From NCBI GenBank assembly GCA_964496205.1, contig CAZBXV010000008.1:1-62312 (forward strand): a stretch of 62,312 nt of DNA, given 5' to 3'. The translations under genes were made by a program, and so were the position numbers. The DNA comes from CAYLHS01 sp964496205. Lineage in GTDB: Bacteria > Actinomycetota > Acidimicrobiia > Spongiisociales > UBA4744. Shown in pieces: positions 41,785 to 50,663 of this stretch (position 1 is its first letter; every line of letters begins with the position of its first letter). The notes under the pieces are model-generated. The model searched no databases. It saw only the letters and a list, made by a program, of their open reading frames with translations, and was not told the DNA's origin.

Positions 41785-42617
41785 GGCCGCGCCTCCCTCA
41801 GCTCCTCGAGCAACTCGTCTGGGACGGTGAGGTCGCCCCTGCCGCTTCCGATCGAGACCCCGGGTCGGTACGACCCGTGATAGTCGGAGCCACCGGACGG
41901 TATGAGGCCGTGCGCCCGTGCGACGGCTGCAAGCTCGATTCGTTCGCCGGGCGAGTACTCGGCGTAGTACGCCTCCAGACCGGTGAGGCCGACATCCCGG
42001 AGATGGCGAAACGTCGTCGCGAACTCATCGGAGGTGTTGAGGCCGAGGGTGTGGGGATGCGAGAGCACAGTGATGGCACTGGAAGCGCGGGCCAGTTCGA
42101 TGGCGTCTCCGGGCGGAAGTCGGGGTCTTCCGACGTACGCGACGGCCCCGTTGCCCAGGTAGTCCCGAAACGCTTGATTGAGATTCTCGACCACGCCTTT
42201 GCGTACGAGTACTGCTGCGATGTGGGGTCGACCGACCACCCCCGTTCCGGCTTCGGTGGCCACTTCGTCGTAGTCGATGTTCACGCCCAGTTCCCTGAGG
42301 CGTTCAATGATGCGATGGTTGCGGTCGTCGCGACCGTCTCGAATCTCCGCGAGCGCATCCTGGAGAGGGCCAGAGCCGGGGGAGAGGAAAAGCACCGTCA
42401 TGTGCATTGCTCCAGGCGACCACTCGCACGAGATCTCCACACCAGGAACGACCTCGATTCCGTCAGAGGCAGCCAGCGCTTCGAGGAGACCCTCGAGCGT
42501 GTCATGGTCGGTGAGTGCGACGGCGCTCAGTCCGGCCGATATCGCGGCTTGAACGACCTGGGTCGGCGTGTCACTCCCGTCGGAGAAGTGACTGTGGGTA
42601 TGGAGGTCTACCGACAT
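41781..42617 (-). CDS. PHP-domain phosphoesterase (RNase AM/TrpH-like)
   Basis: The 278-aa PHP protein has the metal-binding motifs DLHTHSHFSDGSD, ALTDHDTLEG, PGVEISCEW, LSHPHTLG and GGSDYHG. The group includes E. coli RNase AM/YciV (5'-3' exonuclease on short RNA and 3',5'-nucleotide bisphosphates), so nucleotide or oligonucleotide hydrolysis is likely. Its end overlaps the murJ start by 4 bp. The start at 42617 is set by TACCCT 7 nt upstream. Confidence 0.92.
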   Translation of the reverse strand: MSVDLHTHSHFSDGSDTPTQVVQAAISAGLSAVALTDHDTLEGLLEALAASDGIEVVPGVEISCEWSPGAMHMTVLFLSPGSGPLQDALAEIRDGRDDRNHRIIERLRELGVNIDYDEVATEAGTGVVGRPHIAAVLVRKGVVENLNQAFRDYLGNGAVAYVGRPRLPPGDAIELARASSAITVLSHPHTLGLNTSDEFATTFRHLRDVGLTGLEAYYAEYSPGERIELAAVARAHGLIPSGGSDYHGSYRPGVSIGSGRGDLTVPDELLEELREARP

Positions 42618-42624
42618 TGGACGG

Positions 42625-42630
42625 AGGGTA
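42625..42630 (-). promoter_or_regulatory. -10 box TACCCT, leaderless start of PHP gene
   Basis: TACCCT on the minus strand lies 7 nt before the ATG at 42617. Confidence 0.5.
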
Positions 42631-42644
42631 CCCGCCGGATCCTG

Positions 42645-43511
42645 TCACGCGCCGACGTCGATCGTGACAGAGGTGATGTAGACGGTCTCCAGCGGACGGC
42701 TGTCCTCGCCCGTCGCGTTCCGCTCGGTTGGAATCTCGGCGATCGTATCCAACGTGTCGAAGCCGTCGGTGACGGTACCGAGCGACGAGTAGTCGGGACC
42801 GAGACCCGTTGATCCGAGCGCGATGAAGAATTGGCTCCCCGTGGTTCCGGTCTGGCCCGCGTTGGCCATTGCGACGACACCTCGATCGTAGGCGAACCCC
42901 TCAGCAGGAAACTCATCCGGGAGCGAGTACCCGGGACCGCCCGTGCTGGTCGCTGTCGGATCACCCGCTTGGATCACGAATCCGGGCATGATCCGTTCGA
43001 CCACTGTGCCGTCGAAGTAGCCCTGACGGGCGAGGAACACGAACGAGTTCACGGTCTCGGGCGCCAGCTGAGGATCCAGTTGGATAGCGATGTCTCCGCA
43101 CGAGGTTGCGATCTTCGCCGTGACCGGGGTGTTGGGATCCAGGTTCTCATCCGCTGCCGCATCGAACTGCATCGGTTCTGCGGGGGGTGGGGCGTCGGCG
43201 CCACAGGCCGTCGGCTGCGAGCGGTATTCCTCGTAGGTTGCGCCGAGTGCGGATGAGTCAGACGTGGTTGTGGTCTCCACGATCGTGGTCGTCTCGCCCT
43301 CAACCGTGGTCGTCTCCCCAGATGTCGTGGTGGTCGAGGAGTTCCTGGCCGCGATCATGTTGGTGATCGTCACGAGTGCGGCGACGATCACTGTGATCCA
43401 GACGATCTGGATGACACGCCGCTTGAACTGCTTGACGCGGCGAGCGCGCTGGGCGCGCTTCTGCTTCTCTGCCCGGTTCTGACGCTGACGCTCTCGCTTG
43501 TCGGTAGGCAT
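42645..43511 (-). CDS. Membrane-anchored cyclophilin-type peptidylprolyl isomerase
   Basis: The 288-aa protein has a highly basic cytosolic N-terminus (KRERQRQNRAEKQKRAQRARR), one signal-anchor helix (about 35-55), a Thr/Glu-rich linker (about 58-85), and a cyclophilin domain from about 120. Cyclophilin features include DPQLAPETVNSFVFLA, FDGTVVERIMPGFVIQAGDP, the substrate-site GSQFFIALG and FDTLDTI. The usual catalytic Arg of the FHR motif appears as ERI, with Arg retained. It probably assists folding of exported proteins. The start has TAGCAT 9 nt upstream. Confidence 0.92.
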   Translation of the reverse strand: MPTDKRERQRQNRAEKQKRAQRARRVKQFKRRVIQIVWITVIVAALVTITNMIAARNSSTTTTSGETTTVEGETTTIVETTTTSDSSALGATYEEYRSQPTACGADAPPPAEPMQFDAAADENLDPNTPVTAKIATSCGDIAIQLDPQLAPETVNSFVFLARQGYFDGTVVERIMPGFVIQAGDPTATSTGGPGYSLPDEFPAEGFAYDRGVVAMANAGQTGTTGSQFFIALGSTGLGPDYSSLGTVTDGFDTLDTIAEIPTERNATGEDSRPLETVYITSVTIDVGA

Positions 43512-43520
43512 GACGGACGG

Positions 43521-43526
43521 ATGCTA
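43521..43526 (-). promoter_or_regulatory. -10 box TAGCAT, cyclophilin gene
   Basis: TAGCAT on the minus strand lies 9 nt before the ATG at 43511. Confidence 0.45.
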
Positions 43527-43615
43527 GCCACTACGACGGGCAGCGATTCCCGCCGGTCGTCGGTCGTCGGCGGGACGATCGCCCTGCGGCATCGCTTGGG
43601 GAGGGAACCTGGCGT

Positions 43616-43662
43616 CCTGCGGTTTCGGCGACAGATATGGACGCGTTCTTGCTGGTGGCCGG
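43616..43662 (+). repeat. Dispersed intergenic repeat B, long copy
   Basis: Starts CCTGCGGTTTCGGCGACAGA and ends GCGTTCTTGCTGGTGGCCGG; it shares that 20-bp end exactly with the copy at 49154-49200. It lies in the divergent spacer between the cyclophilin gene and lysC, next to a GGTCGTCGGTCGTCGG iteration at 43561. Confidence 0.7.
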
Positions 43663-43764
43663 GGACCCGGCGACTGGCCCCTGAATAGCTGAATGGTTGA
43701 ACAGCTGATCGCTGAGGAACTGTCACGATCCAAACCCGCCTCTTGGGTACACTCCGCGAGCGAA

Positions 43765-44985
43765 ATGGCCCTCTATGTTCAGAAGTTCGGTGGGACCTCC
43801 GTCGCTGATGCCGCCCGGATCAAGCGGGTAGCGGCGCGGGTTGCCGCGACCAAGCGCGCAGGCAACGAGGTCATCGTGGTCGTTTCGGCCATGGGCAAGT
43901 CGACCGACGATCTGATCGACCTCGCCGATCAACTTCACCCCAATCCGCCCGCCAGGGAGATGGACATGCTGCTGACTGCCGGCGAGCGGATCTCCATGGC
44001 CCTGCTTGCGATGGCGATCGACGCCGAGGGGATCGACGCCGTCAGCTTCACCGGTTCGCAAGCCGGGATACTGACCGACTCCCAACACGGCAGCGCCAAG
44101 ATTCGAGAGATACGGGACTTCCGGGTGATCGAGAGTCTCGATGCCGGCAAGGTCGTGATCGTTGCCGGGTTCCAAGGGGTGGACCCCGAGTCGAAAGAGG
44201 TCACGACGTTGGGACGAGGGGGCTCCGACGCGACAGCGGTAGCGTTGGCGGCCGCCAACCACGCGGACGTGTGTGAGATCTACACCGATGTCGATGGGGT
44301 GTTCACGGCCGATCCCGGAGTCGTGCCGCAGGCCCGCAAGTTAGATGAGGTCACGTTCGAAGAAATGCTCGAACTTGCGTCGACAGGCGCGAGGGTGCTG
44401 ATGGCTCGATCGGTCGAGGTGGCTCAGCGGTTCGGCGTACCGCTGCACGTTCGCTCATCGTTCCATAACGGGTCAGGTACGTGGGTGAAGGAGACGACGA
44501 TGGAAGAAGCGTTTGTGAGCGGGATCTCCCATGACACGTCCGAGGCGAAAGTCACAATTGTCGGGGTCCCCGACCGTCCCGGAGTTGCAGCCACCGTGTT
44601 CGGCCCACTTGCGGAGTCGGGTGTGAATATCGACATGATCGTTCAGAACGTCTCACACGAAGGCACAACCGACATCAGCTTCACGATTCCCCGATCTGCT
44701 GCGGCGGTTGCCGAAAGAGCCGCGCGAGTCGTCGCGGGCAACGTGGGTGCTACCTCTGTGCAGGTCGACCCCGGCATCGGTCGCGTTTCTGTCGTCGGTG
44801 CCGGCATGCGTTCAAACCCCGGCATCGCCATGAAGATGTTCAAGGTCCTCGCGGACGACGGCATCAACATCGAGATGATCTCGACATCGAGCATCCGAAT
44901 CTCGTGCGTGATTCGCGAAGACCAGGTCGATGACGCCGTGCGGGCACTCCATGCGGCGTTTCTCGAGGAGGATTCCAATGGTTAG
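43765..44985 (+). CDS. lysC: Aspartate kinase
   Basis: The 406-aa enzyme phosphorylates aspartate, the first step to lysine, threonine and methionine. Signatures are QKFGGTSVAD, VVSAMGKSTDDL, TAGERISMALLAMA and TLGRGGSDATAVALA, followed by two C-terminal ACT domains (from about residue 265) that bind feedback effectors. The ATG at 43765 has TACACT 11 nt upstream. Actinobacterial lysC often has an internal start for a beta subunit; a candidate is the Met of TTMEEAFVSG just before the ACT region. It overlaps asd by 8 bp. Confidence 0.97.
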   Translation: MALYVQKFGGTSVADAARIKRVAARVAATKRAGNEVIVVVSAMGKSTDDLIDLADQLHPNPPAREMDMLLTAGERISMALLAMAIDAEGIDAVSFTGSQAGILTDSQHGSAKIREIRDFRVIESLDAGKVVIVAGFQGVDPESKEVTTLGRGGSDATAVALAAANHADVCEIYTDVDGVFTADPGVVPQARKLDEVTFEEMLELASTGARVLMARSVEVAQRFGVPLHVRSSFHNGSGTWVKETTMEEAFVSGISHDTSEAKVTIVGVPDRPGVAATVFGPLAESGVNIDMIVQNVSHEGTTDISFTIPRSAAAVAERAARVVAGNVGATSVQVDPGIGRVSVVGAGMRSNPGIAMKMFKVLADDGINIEMISTSSIRISCVIREDQVDDAVRALHAAFLEEDSNG

Positions 44986-45985
44986 AACCGCAGTTGTAGG
45001 GGCGACCGGCGCCGTAGGGAGAGCGATGCTCTCCATCCTGGCCGAGCGCCAGTTCCCGGTATCGGAACTCCGCGTGATGGCCAGTTCGCGTTCCGCGGGA
45101 CGAGTCGTTTCGACGCCCTGGGGAGAGATCGAAATCGAAGATCTCGCGACGGCCGATCCATCCGGGATCGATGTTGCCCTGTTCTCCGCCGGTGGTAGCC
45201 GATCGCGGCAGTACGCGCCGGTTTTCGCGGCCGCGGGGGCGGTCGTGGTCGACAACTCCTCGGCCTTCCGAATGGACCCGTCCGTGCCGCTGGTCGTGGT
45301 CGGCGTCAACGACGAGGCGGTCAGAAGTCATCACGGCATCATTGCCAATCCGAACTGCACGACGATGGGCTTGATGATGGCTGTCGCCCCGCTGCACCGT
45401 GCCGCAGGGCTCGAGTCGATGGTGGTCAGCTCGTATCAGGCCGTCTCCGGATCCGGTCAGCATGGGATCGCTGAACTCACCCGACAGGTCGGCGAACTCG
45501 GCGGGGACATCGACGCGCTCGCCAATGGCGGGTGGCGAGAGCCCGTCAGCGAGGTGTACGTGCGGCCGATTGCGTTCAACGCGCTTCCGTTCGCCGGGAA
45601 CCTCGTCGACGCCGGCTACACCGACGAGGAGATGAAGCTCGTCAACGAAAGCCGAAAGATCCTCGAACTCCCGGAGCTTCGGGTCGAACCGACGTGTGTG
45701 CGTGTCCCGGTGGTCGTTGGCCATGGAATCACTGCGACGCTCCGATTCGAGCGTTCCCTCGGCGCCGACGAGGCGGCCGGGCTGATCACGGATGCGCCCG
45801 GCGTGGAGCTGTGGACCGACAAAGTTCCGACGGCGCTGGATGTGGCCGGCACGGACGATACGCTCGTCGGCAGGCTTCGCGAGACGGTTGGGACGCCGGG
45901 CGGGTTGAATCTCTGGTGCGTCTCGGACAACCTTCGCAAAGGTGCTGCGCTCAACACTGTGCAGATCGCCGAGCTGATCAGCTAG
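44978..45985 (+). CDS. asd: Aspartate-semialdehyde dehydrogenase
   Basis: The 335-aa enzyme reduces beta-aspartyl phosphate to the semialdehyde with NADPH. It shows the nucleotide-binding GATGAVGRAML, the catalytic Cys in ANPNCTTMGL, the SSYQAVSGSG loop, and the His in GHGITATLRFE. The ATG at 44978 follows GAGGAG within the lysC end, giving an 8-bp overlap, so lysC and asd are translationally coupled, the standard arrangement in Actinomycetota. Confidence 0.97.
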   Translation: MVRTAVVGATGAVGRAMLSILAERQFPVSELRVMASSRSAGRVVSTPWGEIEIEDLATADPSGIDVALFSAGGSRSRQYAPVFAAAGAVVVDNSSAFRMDPSVPLVVVGVNDEAVRSHHGIIANPNCTTMGLMMAVAPLHRAAGLESMVVSSYQAVSGSGQHGIAELTRQVGELGGDIDALANGGWREPVSEVYVRPIAFNALPFAGNLVDAGYTDEEMKLVNESRKILELPELRVEPTCVRVPVVVGHGITATLRFERSLGADEAAGLITDAPGVELWTDKVPTALDVAGTDDTLVGRLRETVGTPGGLNLWCVSDNLRKGAALNTVQIAELIS

Positions 45986-46446
45986 CGGTCAGTTCAGCGA
46001 TCTGCCGGTCGTCGGTCTTCAGCCAGGACTCGTCCACAGCTGCCACAAAACTCAGGGCGATCATCTCCTTCTCTCGCGAGACCGCAGGGCCGNNNNNNNN
46101 NNNNNNNNNNNNNNNNNNNNNNNNNNNNNNNNNNNNNNNNNNNNNNNNNNNNNNNNNNNNNNNNNNNNNNNNNNNNNNNNNNNNNNNNNNNNCCGCAGGG
46201 CCGAGTTTGGGGGAGGTGTCACGAAAGGGGGTCCTGGGCGCAGCCAAAGGGGAGGTAGCGTCGAGCTGATGCTCGACGCCGGAGGGGTGGTACTCGCGAA
46301 CGAAGCCAGCAGCCAGTCTCTCGAGAGGACGCCGGGTTGCAGCATGGCCGCACGGCGGCGGTTCACTCGCCAGAAGATGGCACGGCCGAGGTTGTGAGGG
46401 TCCGCGAAGTCAGGGGGGAGTCTTTTCGCGGTCGAGAACCGAAGCT
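45986..46446. other. 461-bp spacer with gap and repeats, no recognisable gene
   Basis: The left part has repeat-like modules (CAGCGATCTGCCGGTCGTCG) and a reverse repeat B core at the gap edge. The right part (46204-46446) is GC-rich with a GTCGAGCTGATGCTCGAC palindrome at about 46259-46276. Frames open on the minus strand have no homology I recognise and no ribosome site, so I call nothing there. Confidence 0.6.
46093..46192. other. Scaffold gap (100 N)
   Basis: The 11-mer CCGCAGGGCCG occurs immediately on both sides (46082-46092 and 46193-46203). The flanks may simply overlap, or the gap may hide a repeat. Confidence 0.95.
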
Positions 46447-47061
46447 CTATACGATGCCTGGGCAGGCGCCTGTCTCCCACGGTGGTGTGTGAAGAACGTT
46501 GTCGCGATCTATCACGCAGGGAGACAGTGGTGGCAGGTCGAGCCGACCGGCGGCTTGCGCAATTGGGGTCGGAATCGTGGACGGGGGAGCGGCTACTGGC
46601 GCCTTCGGTGTGGTGGTAGGTGGGGAGGTGGTGGTTGTCGCCGGCGCGGGGGCGTCGAAGAGCTCACAGAAGATGATCGACACATACACGGTCCCGTTCG
46701 AAGACGTGGCGACGCCTGTCCCCAACGAGGTCCAGTTGGGAGCGGTGATGATCTCCCAATGCAGCGGGCTGCCGCGAAAGGCTTCCCACGTGCCATCGAT
46801 GGAGCCTGCAGCGGCAACGACCTCACCGGCGGATCGGCACTGGGTCAGTGAACTGAGGTCTGAGTGGAACAACTTGCCGGCCGCTGCGAGGCGGTTCGCG
46901 GCGGACTGGGCGAGTTTCTCGGCAGCAGGTAGCGAGGTGACAGGGTTGCTTCTCACCGAATTCACCTTCGAGAGAAGCGCGTCCGCCAGCGCAGGCACGG
47001 CTATGCCCACACCCAGGACGGCGACGATTGTCATGACGACAGCCACTCGGATAAAACGCAT
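46447..47061 (-). CDS. Secreted CAP/SCP-like domain protein
   Basis: The 204-aa precursor has a signal peptide (about 1-27, ending ALADA). A degenerate CAP domain follows: VNSVRSNP, QSAANRLAAAGKLFHSD with the conserved His, CRSAGEVVAAAGS in the place of the GENVA motif, a WEAFRGSPLHWE segment, then GTGVATSSNGTVYVSIIFCE. A Thr/Pro-rich tail and CVIDRDNVLH close the protein. CAP proteins are extracellular and of varied, mostly unknown function. Several canonical residues are replaced, so enzymatic activity is doubtful. It lies downstream of the EamA gene on the same strand. Confidence 0.72.
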   Translation of the reverse strand: MRFIRVAVVMTIVAVLGVGIAVPALADALLSKVNSVRSNPVTSLPAAEKLAQSAANRLAAAGKLFHSDLSSLTQCRSAGEVVAAAGSIDGTWEAFRGSPLHWEIITAPNWTSLGTGVATSSNGTVYVSIIFCELFDAPAPATTTTSPPTTTPKAPVAAPPSTIPTPIAQAAGRLDLPPLSPCVIDRDNVLHTPPWETGACPGIV

Positions 47062-47090
47062 GGGATCACAACCCTAGAGAGAACACTCTC

Positions 47091-47990
47091 CTAGACGCCA
47101 TTCGACCTGGGTGCTTGTGTCAGGAGCACCCCGATCGAAACGAGGGCGATTCCCACAAGGCCGAGCACACCCGGGCTCTCTCCGAGAAACACCCAGGCGA
47201 GGAGGGCGATCTGAACGAGCATGGTGTTGTTGATCCCTGCCGATTCCAGGGCGGTGAGCCTTCGGAGTGACAGATTCCATAGCGTGAATGCGAACGCGGT
47301 GTTGACCACCGCGAGCCACGCAATGATTCCCCACGCGCCAATGGACACTGACGGGACTCCTTCAGAGATCCCTCCGATGATGGCAAGAGCGACCGACCCG
47401 ACCGTCATGCTGATCGCGGTCACAACTACCGGTGAAGTGTCCCTCGATCTGTTCACTTGCCTGCCCAGAAGCGATCCGGTCACGTTTGAAGCGAGCGCCA
47501 CCAGAGCCGCCACGATTCCGATGAGTGTCGCACCGAGCCCGCCGACGAAGTACAAGAACGCGCCGACCGCCACGAGTACCGCACCGGTCACCTGTCTGTC
47601 CTCCGTGGTCTCTCTGAGGGACCGGTTGGCGAGCATGGCGACGGCCAACGGCGTCATCGCGAGAAGGAGACTCGTCGTGGCCGCCGGCTGGTTGTCGAGC
47701 GCAACGAAGATCGCCCCTTGTGTGAGTGTGTAGAAGACGATCCCGAGTAGGACGATACGAACCACGACCGCGCGACTCATCGTGAACACTTGGCGCCGGT
47801 ACGTTCGGTTCGACAGCACTGATCCGACCATGACGATCGACGCCAATCCGTATCGAAGGGCCGCAAAGGTGAGTGGACGCAAGGACTCCCTGTCGAGACC
47901 CCATCTGATCAGGACCCACGACGAGCTCCACAGGACCGTCACGAACAGGGCAATTCCCACGTAGGTGAGATGGGTTCGTTTCGTCGACAT
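47091..47990 (-). CDS. EamA/DMT-family transporter
   Basis: The 299-aa protein has ten membrane helices in two EamA repeats; the first starts FVTVLWSSSWVLIRWGL and the second ends with GESPGVLGLVGIALVSIGVLL. DMT proteins export metabolites such as amino acids or drugs; the substrate is unknown. The ATG at 47990 follows TGGAGG. Upstream in-frame starts exist but would begin in non-hydrophobic, unlikely sequence. It is divergent from the membrane EEP gene at 48210. Confidence 0.92.
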   Translation of the reverse strand: MSTKRTHLTYVGIALFVTVLWSSSWVLIRWGLDRESLRPLTFAALRYGLASIVMVGSVLSNRTYRRQVFTMSRAVVVRIVLLGIVFYTLTQGAIFVALDNQPAATTSLLLAMTPLAVAMLANRSLRETTEDRQVTGAVLVAVGAFLYFVGGLGATLIGIVAALVALASNVTGSLLGRQVNRSRDTSPVVVTAISMTVGSVALAIIGGISEGVPSVSIGAWGIIAWLAVVNTAFAFTLWNLSLRRLTALESAGINNTMLVQIALLAWVFLGESPGVLGLVGIALVSIGVLLTQAPRSNGV

Positions 47991-48194
47991 CGGCAACCTC
48001 CACGGCACGCGTTCTTTCGTGCCGACGTCTTCCCTCGAGGCTTTTGTCCAATGAGGTGCGAGCCCGCATCGGGCCTTCTGTGGCGCTCGGACCGGTGACG
48101 GAACCCTAGCCACCCTTCAGTCGACGTCGACAGCCTAAAGCGGTAGGTGCCCGTCGACAGGGTTCTGTCCGCCGGCGTGGTTCCCTGGCCCGCC

Positions 48195-48200
48195 TACCAT
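48195..48200 (+). promoter_or_regulatory. -10 box TACCAT, leaderless start
   Basis: TACCAT lies 9 nt before the ATG at 48210; no ribosome-binding site intervenes. Confidence 0.45.
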
Positions 48201-48209
48201 CCACAGTTC

Positions 48210-49139
48210 ATGACCGTTCGATCTGTTGCTCTGGCGGCCGCGGTTTCCCTCGGGACGGTGCTCGTGTTCTCCACGGTGACCGGGTGGCTTGGCCGCGTGT
48301 GGTGGGTGTTCGACATCCTGTCGAGCTTCCGAGTCCAGTACGCAGCGCTCCTCGTTCCTGTCATCGTTGTGCTGCTCTTCGCTCACCGTTGGGGGTTCGC
48401 CGGACTGGGCGTGATTGCGCTTGCCGCCAACCTGGCAGTGATCGTGCCGTTGTATGTGTCGAAGCCTGCTCCGGCATCAGGCGCTGAGACGATCCAGGTG
48501 GTCAGCTTCAACGTGTTGAGGGAAAACAGCCATCTCGACGAGGTGATGGAGATGATCCGGGCTTCGGGTGCCGATGTGGTCTTCCTTCACGAAGCCACGC
48601 ATCGGATCGAACGGGCAGTCCTCGATGCCGACCTGCCCTATCGGATGGTGAGCGCGTGGGCACCAGGGGTCGGGTTCGCAACGATTGCTCTTGTGTCGGA
48701 GGACGCGACTACGCGCATCTTGCCCCTGACGATTCCGGGGATTGTGGTCACTCTTCCATTGGGCGACGCAGAGATAGAGGTGCTGGGCATGCATCCGCTC
48801 TCGCCGGTCAGCTCGAATCGGAATGCGCTTCGAAACCAGCAGCTCGAAGCGGCGGCGACATGGGCGGCCGAGCAATCGATGCCGGTGGTCATTGCAGGTG
48901 ACTTCAATGCCACCTCCTGGTCGTATGGCTTCTCGCTGATCACCAAGAACCTGATCAACTCCCAGCTGGGGTTCGGCGTTCAGGCCTCATGGCCGGCAGG
49001 ACACCCGCTTCTGGCGGTGCCGATCGACAATCTCGTCTACGACTCGGGTTTGACGGTCGTCGACCGCCACCTCGGACCGGCGCTCGGTTCCGATCACTAC
49101 CCGTTGTTTGTCACGCTCGCTCGGGCAGCAGGGGAGTAG
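48210..49139 (+). CDS. Membrane-anchored endonuclease/exonuclease/phosphatase family protein
   Basis: The 309-aa protein has three N-terminal helices (about 5-85) and a C-terminal EEP domain with VVSFNVLRENS, the acidic VVFLHEAT, the core GDFNATSWS, and the terminal GSDHYPL. The metal-dependent EEP active site is complete. Similar membrane EEP proteins in bacteria are of unknown substrate; phosphodiester or phosphoester hydrolysis outside the membrane is likely. It is unrelated in layout to the large secreted nuclease at 16773, which shares only this fold. Confidence 0.88.
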   Translation: MTVRSVALAAAVSLGTVLVFSTVTGWLGRVWWVFDILSSFRVQYAALLVPVIVVLLFAHRWGFAGLGVIALAANLAVIVPLYVSKPAPASGAETIQVVSFNVLRENSHLDEVMEMIRASGADVVFLHEATHRIERAVLDADLPYRMVSAWAPGVGFATIALVSEDATTRILPLTIPGIVVTLPLGDAEIEVLGMHPLSPVSSNRNALRNQQLEAAATWAAEQSMPVVIAGDFNATSWSYGFSLITKNLINSQLGFGVQASWPAGHPLLAVPIDNLVYDSGLTVVDRHLGPALGSDHYPLFVTLARAAGE

Positions 49140-49153
49140 CGCAACTCGCGTCG

Positions 49154-49200
49154 CTCTGCGGTCTCGTGGCAGATGTGGTGGCGTTCTTGCTGGTGGCCGG
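49154..49200 (+). repeat. Dispersed intergenic repeat B, best copy
   Basis: Starts CTCTGCGGTCTCGTGGCAGA and ends GCGTTCTTGCTGGTGGCCGG. Related sequences lie at 5764, 10251, 26980, 43616 and, reversed, at 46076-46092. It fills the spacer upstream of the ctaE operon. Confidence 0.7.
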
Positions 49201-49398
49201 AGACTGGCTGCCGGTCGCTGTTCTCTGTTCGCTGGAGACTGTCCGCTGCGAGCGAAGTGGGCTTGAAGGGCCGTTTGGAGGCCACTGCTAACGTGACCGA
49301 AACGACCAGGTCGCTTTGTCAGTGGCGCGTCGGCAGGCCGAGTCGCCCAAAGGAAGGACCGGGGTGAGGGTCGCAGTGAATTGGCTGCTGGAGGCACG

Positions 49399-49962
49399 GT
49401 GAACGTACCTTCAGTCGTGAGGGGCAACACAGAAGAACGACTGAACGTCGGCGTAATGATCTGGCTGGCGTCCGAACTCATGTTCTTTTCTGGTCTCTTC
49501 GCCGCCTACTTCACGCTCAGGGCAGGGATCCAGCCGTGGCCACCCGTCGACGTGCATCTCGACGTCACGCGAGGCGCGATCTCGACAGCGGTTCTGATCC
49601 TCTCGAGCGTCACCATATGGCTCGCCGACCGGGCCGCTGTGCGCGGGCGGGTCGCATCGAAACGGGGCTGGCTCGTCGTGACACTGATCCTCGGTTTCGG
49701 GTTTCTCACCAACCAACTCCTGGAGTACACCAACCTCGGGTTCTCTCCCGGGAGCAATCCATTCGGCTCGATGTTCTACCTGATGACCGGCGTTCACGGG
49801 CTCCACGTGTTCGCCGGCCTCGTGCTGATCACCTTCGTCGCCGTGGCCGCATTCACAGGCCGTGACAATGACGAACGAGCCCAAACGGTGATTTCCTACT
49901 ACTGGCACTTCGTCGATGTCGTCTGGATCGCGTTGTTCTCGACCCTGTACGTCTTCACATGA
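49399..49962 (+). CDS. ctaE: Cytochrome c oxidase subunit III
   Basis: The 187-aa protein has five membrane helices and the subunit III signatures WLASELMFFSGLFAAYF, the Glu in FLTNQLLEY, and HGLHVFAGL with HFVDVVWIALFS at the end. The start is GTG 49399 with GGAGG 5 nt upstream; a TTG 18 bp earlier is less likely. It is the first gene of a seven-gene operon carrying the whole menaquinol-to-oxygen chain. Its length fits the short actinobacterial five-helix form. Confidence 0.95.
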   Translation: MNVPSVVRGNTEERLNVGVMIWLASELMFFSGLFAAYFTLRAGIQPWPPVDVHLDVTRGAISTAVLILSSVTIWLADRAAVRGRVASKRGWLVVTLILGFGFLTNQLLEYTNLGFSPGSNPFGSMFYLMTGVHGLHVFAGLVLITFVAVAAFTGRDNDERAQTVISYYWHFVDVVWIALFSTLYVFT

Positions 49963-50663
49963 GACGGTTGCTGTTCCTTTCGCTCGGGGTGCTGACCTTG
50001 ATGGTGCTGGCGACTCCCGCTCGCGCCGATGAGCAGGTGGACCAGGGGAGAGGGCTGTTCGAGCTGCACTGCGTCTCGTGTCATGGGGTTGATGCGCAGG
50101 GGGATGTGGGGCCATCGCTCACAGGGGTCGGAGCCGCAATGGCGGACTTCCAGCTGCGAACCGGCCGGATGCCGATGTCCGACTACCGAACGCAGGCGGT
50201 CAGGAAACCGAGTCCCTTCACGGACGAGCAGATCCAAGCACTCGTCGCCTATGTCGCATCGCTGGGGGAGGGGACACCCATTCCGACGGTGAATGCCGCC
50301 GCCGGCGACATCTCGAATGGCGGCAGCATCTTCCGAACCAACTGCGCAGGGTGTCACGGTTCCGCCGGGCGCGGTGAAGCGCTTTCCTACGGGCGGATCG
50401 CGCCAGATCTCTATCAGGCAACACCGCTCGAGGTGGCCGAGGCGGTGCGGGTCGGACCCAGCCAGATGCCGGTGTTCGCGCAACTGAGTGACCAGGAGGT
50501 CGACGACGTGGTCGCCTACGTGGGTTCGCTTCAGTCGGATGCGAACCCGGGAGGCCTCTCGCTGGGTCGGATCGGACCAGTGCCCGAAGGACTTGTCGCA
50601 TGGCTCGTAGGCCTGGGGCTGCTCGTCGTGGCGGTGAGGCTGATCGAGAGGAAGGCGACATGA
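49959..50663 (+). CDS. qcrC: Diheme cytochrome c subunit of the cytochrome bc1 complex
   Basis: The 234-aa protein has a signal peptide (about 1-23), two c-type heme sites CVSCH and CAGCH each with a downstream Met ligand candidate (RMPMSDY and QMPVFAQ), and a C-terminal anchor helix (about 208-228). Diheme QcrC replaces the separate cytochrome c in Actinomycetota and passes electrons directly to the oxidase CuA site. It overlaps ctaE by 4 bp and qcrA by 4 bp. Confidence 0.96.
   Translation: MRRLLFLSLGVLTLMVLATPARADEQVDQGRGLFELHCVSCHGVDAQGDVGPSLTGVGAAMADFQLRTGRMPMSDYRTQAVRKPSPFTDEQIQALVAYVASLGEGTPIPTVNAAAGDISNGGSIFRTNCAGCHGSAGRGEALSYGRIAPDLYQATPLEVAEAVRVGPSQMPVFAQLSDQEVDDVVAYVGSLQSDANPGGLSLGRIGPVPEGLVAWLVGLGLLVVAVRLIERKAT

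Noticed and set aside
46193..46480. Minus-strand open frame next to the third gap
   Set aside because: Pro/Ser/Leu-rich low-complexity translation through the N-run, with no ribosome site, signal or family motif.
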